A DNA stretch of 64,000 nt, taken from assembly GCA_005281725.1 (NCBI GenBank), contig SSBO01000003.1, forward strand, positions 7,724,575 to 7,788,574. Direction: 5' to 3'. The stretch is from Wuchereria bancrofti. Lineage: Eukaryota; Nematoda; Chromadorea; Rhabditida; Onchocercidae. A program made the position numbers and the translations under genes. The number at the start of each line of letters is the position of its first letter. The stretch's first letter is position 1. This document shows positions 25,301 through 37,626 of this stretch, piece after piece. The notes beneath the pieces are model-generated. The model saw only the letters and a program-made list of their open reading frames with translations, was not told where the DNA came from and did no database searches.

Positions 25301-28300
25301 TATTAAAAAAACAAAAAAATATCAGTAATTAAGGGTTCTTAAATTCTTAATTACTATCAACTTATTGAAAGCAAAGCTAATTTACTAATTTGCGAAATTA
25401 TTTAAAATCAAAAATTTAAATCATTCAAATGTAGCATTTGAATAAATAGCATGCGATAAAAAATTTCATCCAATTACCATAAAATTTTAAACTATGCGAA
25501 AACTTTACAAAAATATCTCAGAAAAATAAGAATCTAAAAGAAAGAAAAAGCAGAAAATATCAGAAAACTTTCTTCTCTTTCTCATTTATTTTTTACAAAA
25601 AAAAATTACAAAATTTTTATCTTAAATAACAATCAACTTTTTCTTTTTTCTTTAAATTTTTGAATTGTAAAACAAAAAAAGAAAAAAGAAAAGAAAACAA
25701 GCGAAAAAATTTTGTTTAATTTTATCATTAAAATAAATGATTTTTAATACAATTTACTTTTTTTATTAAATCTATCCATTCCCATTCTTTTTTGATATCA
25801 AAGAAATATGTAAACATATATATACATATGTTAGTTGAGAGTTAAAGTTAAGTGCTAAATCAGTCTTTTCTGTTTTTTTTTTTTTAGAAAGATAATTTAT
25901 CTCATTTTACAGCATTTTAAAACAATATTCCATATTCATTTATGTGAAAGCAATATTGATATGTCCTATTTATGAGAGAGAGAAAGTGAGAGAAAGAGAA
26001 AAAAAAATTCATCAAAATAGCTTTTTATTTTTAAAAAAGAGTAAAAAAAAAAAAAATTAAATTTTCGTTCTCTCTTTTTCTAAGGTTTTTTCCTAGTAAT
26101 AGAAAGAATGTGAGAAAAAGAAAAATTTGATTTTTATTTGAAAAGTTAAATTTTACATTATTTTATTGTATTATTGCTGAAATGAATTTATGACCATTTC
26201 ACTAATTTTCAAAAAACAAAAAAAAAAAAGGAAGAAAGAAAAAAAAGAGGAAAAAATCAAAAAAACTGAATTTCTTTTTTATAGATGAAAAAAACTGAAA
26301 TTTCTAAATGTATTCAGCGATACATTTTTTGCTACTCCATAGAACTTTCTTTTCTCAATCAATTAAACTATTTCCGATTATTTAGTTGCCATTATGAAAT
26401 AAACTAATTTCAAAAATGAAAAAATAATTTGGCCAAATAATTAAATTTTGCTAATTTTGCATCATTTAAAAAGAAAAAAAATTTACACTTTTTCCCTTTT
26501 CTTTGATTTCTTAATTTCTTGATAATTCTTAATTTCATTATTAATAGTTATGCTAATATACAAAATTTATTTAACTTTACTTTATAATACTTGGTACTAC
26601 GATTTTTTAAAAAAAGAAAAAACAATATTTGAGATTCAAAATTAAACCATAATTTTAACAGAAATAATTAAAAATTCTGAAGTTTTTTTCTCGGAGAAAT
26701 GAACGAAATGTTGCAGAAATGTTGGCTAAAGATGGAACATTTTGTGATAAAATGAATTATTCATTTTTTGAAATTTTTGAATTCATTTTTTCTTTCCAAT
26801 AATTTTTTATTTTACTAATGTTCAACAATGCATTGATCAAAATTATGCAAAAATAAAAAATTAAAAATTCAAAATAACAATACATTTATCATAGTTTTGG
26901 TTTCATTTAGTAGTTTAAAAAAATGACTAACTTAATTTATTGAACTGATATATACGCATAAAAGTATGTTTATTGTTATTCTGTGATGAAATTTTAAAAT
27001 AGTCGAAATTTTGATGTCGCAAGGATTTAATTAATTTGAATTGTTTACTATTTTCCTGCATATATGGTAGAAGAAATTTTGCAAAAAAAAAGCGCAAAAT
27101 TATTAGCATTATTTTATCATGTTGCTAATACACTTAGGCTTTTTCTTTCACTTTCTCTTTTTGCAAAACATTTCAATTTTTATATTTTCATTTTTTTTTC
27201 TTTCCCATAAAGAAAAATTGAATATCATTTAAGTTGCTATCATTTGGTTATTATTTTTTATAACTAAACTTTTTCCGAATAATATTTTCGAAAAAAATTT
27301 GAACATTTAAATAATTAGACTATATGCGCCATAAAACGAAAAATATTTGTGATTGTTGGAATTTGAATTGTTTGAAATATTTTGCTTAAGCGTATTTTAT
27401 CAGTTCTTTACATCAAGCTTTTATCTATTATCATTTCATGGGAACTAAAATGTTCCTTTCATTGCTCCTTCTTACATCATTTTGCAAAAATTGAAAAATA
27501 ATTTTGTATAGCAAAGAAAAAAGTAAGTGTAAACGTTTATTAAATAAAAGTTTGAGCGCAATAAACATTGCTAAAAATGCATTTTTTTTCAATATTAAAA
27601 TGAAAGATAATAAGAAAAAAGCTAACAAATACTAATAAAAATACTAATAAAAAGTTGAAAATTAAAATTAAATAATTAAACAAAAAGAAAAAAGTGATAA
27701 TTTATGAAAAAAAATTTTACAACCATTTCAACAAAATGATTGATCAAATTTTCTAATTTTTTTTTTCCTTCTCATAAATTTTTTCGTTTCATATATTTTT
27801 TGCTATCAATTCAGAAAAAAAACTGCATTTTTTAAAAATATTTTTTAATTTTATTATTTAATATATGCTAATACATTAAAAAAATTCCTTTTTATAGATA
27901 AGCCTAATTTAATCATAAAAATTTGAAATGAATGAATCATAGCGACAACTGCGCATTTTTGAATAACAAATGAAAAATGAAAATGAAAGAGAAGAAAGGA
28001 GGTGGAGCATTAAATATGAAATAAATCAATAAATAAACATAAAAAAAAAGGAATGAAATAATGGCAAAAATTTTTAAACTTATAATTATTGCTTTCATTT
28101 TTTTCTTTCTTCATTATTTCAAATGTTACTACTAAATTTTTTTTTCTTTTCATTCATATATTTTTGTTCCATTTTTTGATTAAAATTTTTATTGACAAAA
28201 AATTTTTGCTCGAAATATTACGGCATAATGATTGATGGAAGAAAGATTGTTAAAATTGATAAAAATATCAAAGATAAACAAAATAATAATAATTTTATGT

Positions 28301-28790
28301 GAAATTTTAAATCACACAATTTATACTACTTTTTAATGCAAATGTTTTCTTCAAATATTTACTAAAATAAAAAGAGATTAAAAGAAAAGAAAGGAAAGTT
28401 TTGCTTACGATAATAATTGTTTTCTAGGAAATGAAAAAAAAAAAAGAAAAGAAATGAAATGAAATTTCTTTCCTTTTCTTTTTTCTGACAATTATAATCT
28501 CATATTTAAAATAAAACAAATCCATTTTTGAGCCTTTCCTTGCTATCATATCACTTTATTTACAATCATTATTTTTTTTTTCTACATTCTTGTTTATCAT
28601 TGTGACATGAAAAGATTAAGAATTAAAATTGCTAAGAAAATGCATGAATGAAACGAATTAATATTGAAATGAAAAAAGATAGAAGGAAAAAAAAATTGGT
28701 ATTAAAATATTTATCATTCATTCATTCTTCTTTCATTCCATTTTCTTAATTTAAAATGAGAAAAAAAATGAAAAATAACAAATAAGATTA
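22396..28790. other. AT-rich intergenic DNA, no gene seen
   Basis: No exon, RNA gene or complete element is recognised. (GA)n tracts lie at about 22815-22830 and 25974-26000. A phrase of the form TATTCTAAT(T/C)AGTTATCAGT occurs at about 24173 and 24787, suggesting a short dispersed repeat. Confidence 0.55.
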
Positions 28791-28829
28791 TGTCAAATTT
28801 AAACGATTCATTGTTAAAAAAAAAAGACG

Positions 28830-29415
28830 TTTTTTAATTTAATAAATTATTATTTTACTTTATTTGTTTCGTGTTATGTTCTCTTTTTTTGTTCAACAAT
28901 TAGAAAATTTAGAATTATATTTGAAAAAAAATTTTTTTTTCAAAATTTCATATAAATATATTATAAATTCTTGTCATAGTTATATGCAATTTATTTTTCT
29001 TTCCATTTTTTTTTTTAAATTCAGAATGAGAAAAAGAGAAAAAAAAGATAGAATTATAACAAATTTAAACTAATCGTCGTAATTTATTTGAAATTATGAA
29101 CTAATCAATAACTTTCATAATTCATTATATTATTATTTATATGAAATTACTAATTATTCGAAATATTTTTGGTACAATAAAAATAATAAAATAGTAAAAC
29201 AGTTGGGGAATGGAAAAAACAAAATTGTTTATTATTAGTGATAATAAATATAAAATGTGCAAAAAAAATTTTTAAATTTAATAAATTATTATTTTTTATT
29301 TTGTTTGTTTTTTTCGACAAATAGAAAATTTGAAACTATTTTTTTGGAAATTTAATATAAATGTAGGAGAAATTCTTATCGTAGTTATTATATTAATTTC
29401 TTGAGTTTAGTAGGA
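28830..29415 (+). repeat. Diverged direct duplication, about 440 bp apart
   Basis: Sequence at about 28835-29000 resembles that at about 29272-29410. Shared phrases in order are AATTTAATAAATTATTATTT, a T-rich stretch, CAA(C)AATTAGAAAATTT / CGACAAATAGAAAATTTG, a poly-A/T run, TTTCATATAAAT / TTTAATATAAATG, and AATTCTT(G/A)TC(A/G)TAGTTAT. The open frame at 28864-29073 falls inside the first copy but is not preserved in the second, which argues against coding. Confidence 0.55.
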
Positions 29416-29609
29416 GAAATTATTTTATTATTATTAAAAGTTATTTTTTCACTTACTAAAAAGATTAGTAATATATATAGCTTTAACAATTTAAAACCCA
29501 GTTTTAAAAAAAAAGACATTTTGTTTAAAATAGATGACTAATAGTAGTGATATGCATTATTCTTAACAATAAATACAATTTGTGGAGTAAATCGAAATAA
29601 GTAGTATGA

Positions 29610-29762
29610 ATAATAAATAATAATAGTAATAATAACAATAGCAATAATAACAATTGACAGTAATGACAACAATAATAATAATAGTAATAATAGTGACAAT
29701 AGCAATTGATAATAATGACAACAATAATAATAACAATAATAATAATAGTAATAACAACTCTT
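29610..29762 (+). repeat. AAT/AAC/AGT triplet microsatellite
   Basis: The + strand is made of AAT, AAC, AGT, GAC and AGC triplets. An internal segment containing CAATTGACAGTAATGACAAC recurs as CAATTGATAATAATGACAAC about 60 bases later. Antisense open frames (29538-29829) are by-products of the triplet pattern. A related block lies at 52310-52410. Confidence 0.85.
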
Positions 29763-29829
29763 TTGTGACAATTAAGATTGAATGGATCTTATGATAATTA
29801 AAGCGAGTAATACCAGTGGGATTTTCCAT

Positions 29830-32800
29830 CTAAACATAGAAATGGAAGGCAAAATTGCTAAAAAGAATTGAAAAGCAAATTTTTGGTTTTATCATTCATT
29901 CTTAAATTTTAATAGTTACTTGTTTAAGTCAGGTTAAAAATTTTTTTTATTACAATAGAATTTAGGATTTAAAAATTTGATCATCAAATCTTATCACCTT
30001 TTTATTCTCAAAAAATTGCACGAAAATAGAAATTACTCTTGCAAGTTTAAACAAGATAATCAAAAATAAAAAAATAAGCAAAAGTTTTCTTTGAACTGAT
30101 TGAACTAAGCTTGAACTTCTGTTGAGCAATTATGATAATTTATTGTAAAGTAATTAAAAAAAAGTGAAAGAATGGGTTTTAAAGATCATAAATTAAGAAG
30201 TAACAGAAGGATGCTATCAAAATTAATTCATCAATTAAAAAAGTGTAAAAAAAGAGAGGAACGAATTTTAGTATAAGTTAGTTGTACTATCATATATGAA
30301 TTAATTTGTTCTAATCTGATTCAATTCAGTCTAATCTGATAAAAACAAAAGATAAAAGAATAAAAGATGAAAGACTAAATGCTATAAATTAAAAGATTTC
30401 AATAATAAATTATGATTGAAAGAAAAGAAAAAAAAACTAGAATGATTTGAAAGAAAATAATAAAGAAAAGCGAGTTAAAATTAAATAAATTCTATTTAGT
30501 TAAAAAAAGGAAATTGAAAATTACTAAAATGATATAAGCAAAAGAGCAATAGCGGGGAAAAAAATGAAAGTAAACAAAATTTTTATGAAATCAAATTTGG
30601 TATCCAAGTAACGAAATAATGGATGAGAATATTATGATATTCAGTAATGGACGATTGAAAATTGGAGAAAATCTTTTCATTTATTCCATAATAGAAAGCA
30701 AAAAGAAAGAAAATAGGAGAATGCAGCATAAAAAAAATTAAATAATTAAATAATTATTGAATAAAACGATTGTATAATACATGGATTTTTTTTTTTTCAT
30801 TTTCAAATGACAATAATTTATCAAACGAAAGAGAAAAAAAAATGGTATATGATTTGGATTTAATTATGTATAAAAATAATAATAATAATTAGACGATAAT
30901 AATTTGTTTTCATGATAATAATGGTGATAATGATGCATTAAAAATAGATAAAATTGATTAATTAATATGTTATAATCATAAAATAATTGTAATAAAAAAT
31001 TATAATTGCAGTAATAATAATTAGTAATTACAATATGAAACAAACTTTAATATTTTAAGTACAATGAATTAGGCAATATTTTGGATGAAATAATAGAAAT
31101 AATATGAAAATTAAAAAAGAATGCCATATTGCAAATTGTTTCATTTTATATTTATAAAAAGCATACGTCACTTGAAAAGTTTAATTAATGAAAAATTGAA
31201 ACATGTAAAAAGAAAAAAGAAATAATAATAGAAAGAAGTGAATAAATGTACTTATAACGAGTGATAAATTTTTTAATAACATAAAAAAGATAATAAATTC
31301 ATCATAACCTAAGTGAAATATCTTAATATATCTAATAAAAATAATTTTATAAGAAATTAAAATTTTTTTTAAATTACAAAATCATCCGTTACTATCATTA
31401 AAATACTGAAATCAAATATACAATTTAAAGATATGGAATGAACTGTTATTTTAATAATCAGATAAGTTGTTTAAGGTTGAAATGATTTATTTTTTGTCTT
31501 TTTCTTAGATAATTAAAAAATAAAACAAAATCAATTAAACATTTTAATTGAAATGCAATTATATTTGAAATTGTATGTAAAGAATGGAACAAAAAATTGC
31601 ACTTAAGTTAATAGCATTACCATTGATATTTTCTTAGAAATTCTATACTTCAATATGTAAATTAATTTTTGAAATTTTTGGTCAATGTTTTTGATATTAA
31701 ATTTAAAAAAAATTTAAATTAGAAAACAGATAATAATATAATTAGATAAAAATTGAGTCACATGAAAATGAAGAAATATAGAAACATTCAATCGACCACA
31801 AAGAAAATACAAATACTTCTTTTTGGCATTTTTCAGGCTGACAATACGTTAGAAAGGAGAAAAAAAGAAACAAAAAGATAAACAAAAAAAAAAATGGGAA
31901 CGGATTTCAACTAATTATTTGAAAAGATATAAACAATGCAAAAAAATTATTGCATTGCAATATTTTTGCAAGAAAACTTTGTATTGGAGATAAAATAAAT
32001 AAATAAATAAACACAGATTAATTCTGCTATTTCAATATTTTCAAATGAAAGTATTGATTGAATTTAACAGTAATTCGATTGCGTCACACAAATGAAGAAA
32101 TTGTGGGCAAATCAAATCGGATTTATGGACAAATTAAATATAAATCAAATAAAGAATCAAATTAAATATAGTGAGAAAAAATTACACATAATAATTTAAG
32201 CATATTAATTAATTATATTGACAAATAGCCATTTATACCTTCAAAAAAAAAAATCTGCTAAAATTAAATTAAGAGATTAAGGAAAAATCGTTAAAAATGT
32301 TTAATAAATATTCATTTAATTATAATATTATAGTTGAGAGAAAAACTAATAAATCACATTTATAATAAAATTGTTAATCAATTAATTAGAGTTAAAACAA
32401 GTAATTAAAATGTGATATGTTTTACTAATGAATCTAATTAGTAAGTTAGGAAAAATTGGAAGATGCAAAAATAATTATTGGAAATTACTTTCAATGATAA
32501 ATGATAAGAATATGCACAAATGATTACTTTCGGCTAGCAGCAATTCTTATTAATCAATACGAAAAATGACTGATAAAGATGGAAGATGTCATTATCAGTG
32601 ATAAAATCAATCAATCATAAATTTTATTATAACTAGATCACTGCCATAATGATATCTCTAAGATTTCTTTTGTTGTAAAAAATGAATTCGAAAAACGTCT
32701 TTTATTTTAATAATTAAATTACTAAACTTTGAAATATAATAATTATTTGCTCCATTTATTCTTCAATTAAAATATCCAATAACCAAATTTTTAGACATAA

Positions 32801-35760
32801 AAGTGTTTTTGATCAATTATTGAATAAAGTTATTAATTTATGAAACATATTTTGAAAATTTGATAAACTTATTACAATCATTATCCATAATTAATAATGA
32901 TTAGATAAAATTTTTTTTAGGAAAGTTTTAAAATAGTTTGTTGTTTCTGTATAAAAACAAATAAGTGACACAATCTTCTTACACAGAATTTGTATTAATT
33001 TAAACTTATTCAACTATATAGTAATAAACATCTTAGCATTATTTTTTTGCAACAAAAAATCTTAGCGTTATCTCTCACTGATAGCATTGCCTGATTATCA
33101 CTAAAATTAAATCCGTTCATTAATTTTCTTAATTGCTGTTTAAACCGGTTCATCTATTTGAAAATGGTTAAAAATCATTTTTCTTTTTTTCACATCAAAT
33201 GAAAACTTACTGAAAATATATTTCACACCCTTTGATTTGTTGATTTTTCCTACTGATAATGTTAATTAGTAGACACTTCCGAAATTGTTAACAGCGCTAA
33301 TACACTACGATTAAATTAGCAATATATGCTAAAATGCTTTTTTTTTTCTGAAATTATAGGATAAAAAATAATCAAAGAAAGTGAAGAAAAAACGAAAAGA
33401 AGAATAAAAAAAAATATTAAAGTGATTCAAAATAATTAGAGGAAAGTAAATTTGTTAAAAATTAAAAAAAACAAACAAGCATAGCATAAGTAAAAGAAAT
33501 TATAAAGAATTTTTAACTTTAAGAGCTAAGTTTTTTCCTAAAATATTTATTTGACGCTATGGTATGATGCAATAAATTGTTTATGCAATGAAACTGAATG
33601 TACAATTTAATTCCTTATAGTAAATTTAAATTTAAAATAAATTTTAAAGTTCTGACAAAAGTATTTTTTGCGAATGAATTTGCATATTTAGCAGATAGCT
33701 TAAATTTATAAAGAGATTTTTGAGAAATTCTCAGATTAGTTTGAAAAATTTTACGATAACTTGGAATAACTTCTAAAGTTCAAAATGATTTAATTAAGCT
33801 TTTGCTTGATGCTTTTCTTTGGGTTTAAATTTACTTTGCACCATTTATCATTCATAATTCATCGTAATCATCATAAGAATAATCATTATATTCATACGAA
33901 TAAACAAAAAGGATTAGTTAGCTATTATTAAAAGAGTCATTCATTATCAGTAATAGGTTAGCTTCGTCAAGCAAGAGAAGATTTTAAAAAGGCTTCAACT
34001 TTATTAATAATAAAATAGTGACAATAATAAATAATAATTATTGTTATTCGAAATATTTCAAAGAGAAACGAAAATTTAATTTCATCTTTTCGGAAAATTT
34101 CTTAATAACTATTTAATAATAATTATTATCTAAGATTTTCGAAACAATTAAAATACAAATAAGAAATGAAATTAAAAAAGTTTACTATCCTAAATTAATA
34201 TCATTATTGCTTGATAATTTTCTGTTTTTCTTTTTTATCCAAAAGATAAACAAAAGAAAGTGATAAAAATTAATGAAAATTAAAATTTAATTAGAATATA
34301 ATAAAATAAATTAGGTAAAAGTAAACAATTAAATAGACTTAGCAAAAAATTCTCATTCATTAGCTAATATTATAATTTAGTTTGAAGCAAAATGTTTATA
34401 AACAACATTGCCTTTTACTCAGTAACTATCGTTCCAATATAGCTACAATTTATAAATGTTAGTGAATTGATTTTCTCGGATCGATGAATAAATTCAAAAG
34501 CAAATTGTTCAATGATAGACAAAAGCATGAAGCAATTAATTAAACATTTCAAAGTTCATTCTAGTGAAAATTTTTTTCATTTTGGTATAATTGATGTAGA
34601 AGTATTGATTTCTTCTTCTATTCTATGAAATATATTAATTGATTAAATATTTTTATTTTCTATTAAATATGAAAAATTTAATAGATGAATGAACTGCATT
34701 AAATTATTCAATATTTAATTTTTCAATGAAACATATATACGTATTTATTTTTATATTTTTTTAGTTTGTGCTAAATGAATTGAAAAAGTATGCTAAATGT
34801 TAAATGAATTGAGTTCAAAGATTAATTTTTATTTAACTGAAAATTTGCATAAATAAAGTAAAATTTGTATCAATAATGAAAAGAATGATGAAATATTAAA
34901 ATTAGACACATACAAAAAAAAAAAAAAGAAGTATGCAGCTGAAAATTTCAACGGAAAAATCCTTATTAATTATGAATAAGTTAAATAGAATAATTGAACA
35001 CTTCATTCTGAACTATTTGTTTTAAAAAAATTCTTTAACTTCTATGTTAAAAAATTTTCATTTAATTGTAGTATTTTTTATAATACAATTAATTCAACTT
35101 AGCTTTGAAATTTTTTGATAACAAAATAATGAAATTTTGTAAGTATTACTTGTTGAATATATGTACATTACAATGAAAATAACATTTGAGTTATGCAGCA
35201 TACATTGTATACACTTACTTATTTGACGTATGCAATACACACGTGCGTACGCTTATCATACGTATATTATATACAATTTATCTGACGTATGATTATATTT
35301 GATAATACATTTAAGAAAAAATACATTAATACTAAAATATTTCAAAAATATTTGAAAAAATACAAAAATATTTCTCATCTATTATTCTAAATAATAACTA
35401 ATATAAACAAAAATATAAATTTGCATATCCGAAAAAAAAAGCAAAAATACATTATCGAAAAATGGAAATAAGAAAAAAAATTATACTTTTTTTTATTTTT
35501 TGTAATAAAAAAATTATATAAATTTTATATAAAAAAAATTTAAAAAAGAAAAAAGTTCTTTTGTTTGTTCTTTAAAAGTAAAATATTTGAAATATAAATT
35601 GGTTGTTATTCAATGAGACAAATAATATTTGTAATATTTATTAGATAAGATAAGAATGAAAAATGAAAAATTTATATTTGCGATGATTCAGCGAGGGAAA
35701 CAATCAAAGGATTTAGTAACATATTATAATGAATAATTCGCTCAGATAGCATCCATCGTT
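29830..35760. other. AT-rich intergenic DNA, no gene seen
   Basis: No coding exon or RNA gene is supported. The stretch is A/T-rich with an AAT/GAT-rich patch near 30880-30940 and an ACGT-containing patch at 35226-35290 (CACACGTGCGTACG, ATACGTATAT, GACGTATGA). Confidence 0.55.
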
Positions 35761-35763
35761 TAA

Positions 35764-36174
35764 AGCAGCAAGGAAATAAGTAGTAGTAGTAGTAGTAGTA
35801 ATTGTGATGGATTTTGTGGTTCGATTATTAGTCAACCAAGAAGTGATGCTTCTAGCATAGCAAAAAGACTAGAAATTATGCAAATTAGTTGTGAAACAAC
35901 AATAAATTTAACAATAATGTTAAAATGGGCCAAAGCACATAACAAATTTATCATAAATTTTATAAATAAATGTTTATTTTTATATTTATATTTATGTATT
36001 ATGCATAATAATAATATGTTTATGCAAATGAAAAATAAGAAAAAAAGTGAATATATGAAGTATATTAGTATAATTTATTTGTATTTTCAGAGCAGAATAA
36101 TTGTTTGTTACAAACACTCAATCATTTTCATTCTTTGTTTCTCTCTTTTTTTTAAAAAAAAATTCTTTAAATAA
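35764..36174 (+). other. Long open frame, candidate exon with nuclear-receptor-like helix 3; uncertain
   Basis: The frame is open for 137 codons from after the stop at 35761-35763 to the stop at 36172-36174, long for such AT-rich DNA. It starts with an acceptor-like AG (35764-35765 or 35767-35768) and seven AGT codons (35779-35799, poly-Ser). NCDGFCGS and SDASSIAKRLEIMQ follow, then CETTINLTIMLKWAKAHNKF, ending near 35950. LKWAK about five residues before Phe resembles helix 3 of nuclear-receptor ligand-binding domains (the NR2E group has KWAK there). After that the frame becomes Lys/Asn/Phe-rich and does not continue into the expected Gln/Leu signature. I found no phase-compatible donor and no zinc-finger exon nearby. 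It may be an exon of a gene with long introns, a decayed exon, or chance. Confidence 0.3.
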
Positions 36175-36880
36175 CATTTATAAAAATTAATAATTATATT
36201 AATAGGATGAATCATTCATTCATTTTAAGTGCTTTATGAAAAGCGCAATAGTGGAAAATATTTTTCTTTTTCATTTCTTTTTTTGAAAATGTTTAATATA
36301 GAAATTTCTTCTTCTATTAATATTGTTCAAACAAGTTAAAATTGCTATTCAGAAAAGAATTTTCAAAAATTTAATTAAAAAACGTGATTTTTTTTTGGCT
36401 TTTAAATCACAATTTTATTTCAGAAGCATGTAAAATAACATTTAATTCTTATTTATAATGCAAATTATTGATTGGTTTCATTAAGCAATAAATAAAAATT
36501 AAATATTAGTATTATTTAAGATTTATTTCATCAAAAATACATTTTTTCATTTAAAATAAATAAAAGAAAAAGAACAGCATTTTTGATGCAACAATAAATT
36601 ATTATTTCTTAATTAGATGAAAACATTTATGAGATATAATTACTTTCCTTTCTTTTTATTCATACCCTTTTTTTATGATGCTCTTTTAAAGGGGTTCTTA
36701 TCAAACATTTTAAAACTATTTTATCTCATTTCTAGCATTTTTTAATTTTGCCAATTTATTGCTCTTTATAAAACCCACCAAAAAAAAAAAAAAAAACTGA
36801 GACAAAATATGCTTACATTTTCTTTTTCAAATCATTTCATCCATATGTAAATATATTAGATATAAGTATGGGTAAAATAT
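36175..36880. other. AT-rich DNA, nothing recognised
   Basis: There are no features beyond A/T runs and a poly-A at about 36780-36797. This is the left flank of the palindrome array. Confidence 0.5.
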
Positions 36881-36886
36881 CCTTGC

Positions 36887-37130
36887 TGCATGCGCATGCA
36901 TAGCACGCTGCAACCTGTTTTAATAGTTACATGCAGCTTATTTATCAACATGCATACCACGATAAATAAACTGCTTTTCATCATTGCATGCGCATGCATA
37001 CGGCAATTTAAACTGCTTCAATAGTTGTTGCATGCGCATGCATATAATCATAAATAAACTGCTTTTCATCATTGCATGCACATGCATGCGACAATTTAAA
37101 CTGCTTCAATAGTTGTTGCATGCGCATGCA
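36887..37130. repeat. Array of 14-bp palindrome TGCATGCGCATGCA at 44-bp spacing
   Basis: The perfect palindrome TGCATGCGCATGCA is at 36887, 36985, 37029 and 37117, and a one-base variant (GCAC for GCGC) is at 37073. The last four starts are exactly 44 bases apart. The first is 98 bases from the second, with a decayed member (ACATGCAG and ACATGCAT) between them. The 30-base spacers alternate between two types: one contains CAATTTAAACTGCTTCAATA, the other ATAAATAAACTGCTTTTCAT. The true unit is therefore 88 bases. Every palindrome is a strict purine/pyrimidine alternation, which favours Z-DNA, in a region otherwise poor in G and C. Confidence 0.95.
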
Positions 37131-37218
37131 TATGTATGATGTAATGCCAGCCGTTATCATCACATATGGGTAGTAATAAAGGAATTGAGGCAGTAATTGA
37201 AGGAGTGGGAAAAATGGT

Positions 37219-37226
37219 TATATAAA
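37219..37226 (+). promoter_or_regulatory. TATATAAA box candidate
   Basis: TATATAAA follows a patch of balanced composition just right of the palindrome array and precedes a pyrimidine/CA-rich stretch (CACCACTACTGTCACC). It could be the core promoter of the saposin-like gene at 39,057, about 1.8 kb downstream through a non-coding leader. In A/T-rich DNA such a box is weak evidence on its own. Confidence 0.2.
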
Positions 37227-37587
37227 CGAGATTGAATGAATTGTCACCACTACTGTCACCCATCACTTAAACACCAACCATTTCACTCTCTTCATGTCTT
37301 TTTTCTCAAAAATTTTAAACATCAAATCTTATTGCTACCAGTTTGCTCACATTTATAAATCGCCAACTTTTCATAATTTTTATTTAACACATTTATTAAT
37401 TCAATTAATTAATTTGTTATCATAAAAGTACTATTTTTATCATTTTTCTATAATTATTTCAATCATTATTTTATTTTTTACTTATTCAATGAAATATTTG
37501 CATAAATTCTTAATTGTTTTATATGCAATTCCTTCGTTTTTTCTTTTTTTTAAATATAAAATTATTTTTATTTGTTGATATTTTCAG

Positions 37588-37626
37588 AACACACTTTATA
37601 TATTATTTTAATTCCACCCATTTCAG
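37588..37626 (+). other. Possible 39-base non-coding leader exon
   Basis: This segment is bounded by a strong acceptor (GATATTTTCAG ending at 37587) and a strong donor (CAG|GTAATT at 37627). It has no ATG. It could be a 5' UTR exon spliced to the acceptor at 39021-39023 upstream of the saposin-like gene. Only splice-site quality and position support it. Confidence 0.25.

Noticed and set aside
29538..29829. Leu/Tyr/Ile-rich minus-strand frames
   Set aside because: By-products of the AAT/AAC triplet microsatellite.
36887..37130. Regularly spaced palindromes resembling a CRISPR array
   Set aside because: The repeat is only 14 bp and the spacers are two alternating related sequences rather than unique ones. 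There are no cas genes, and the context is a eukaryotic genome with introns.
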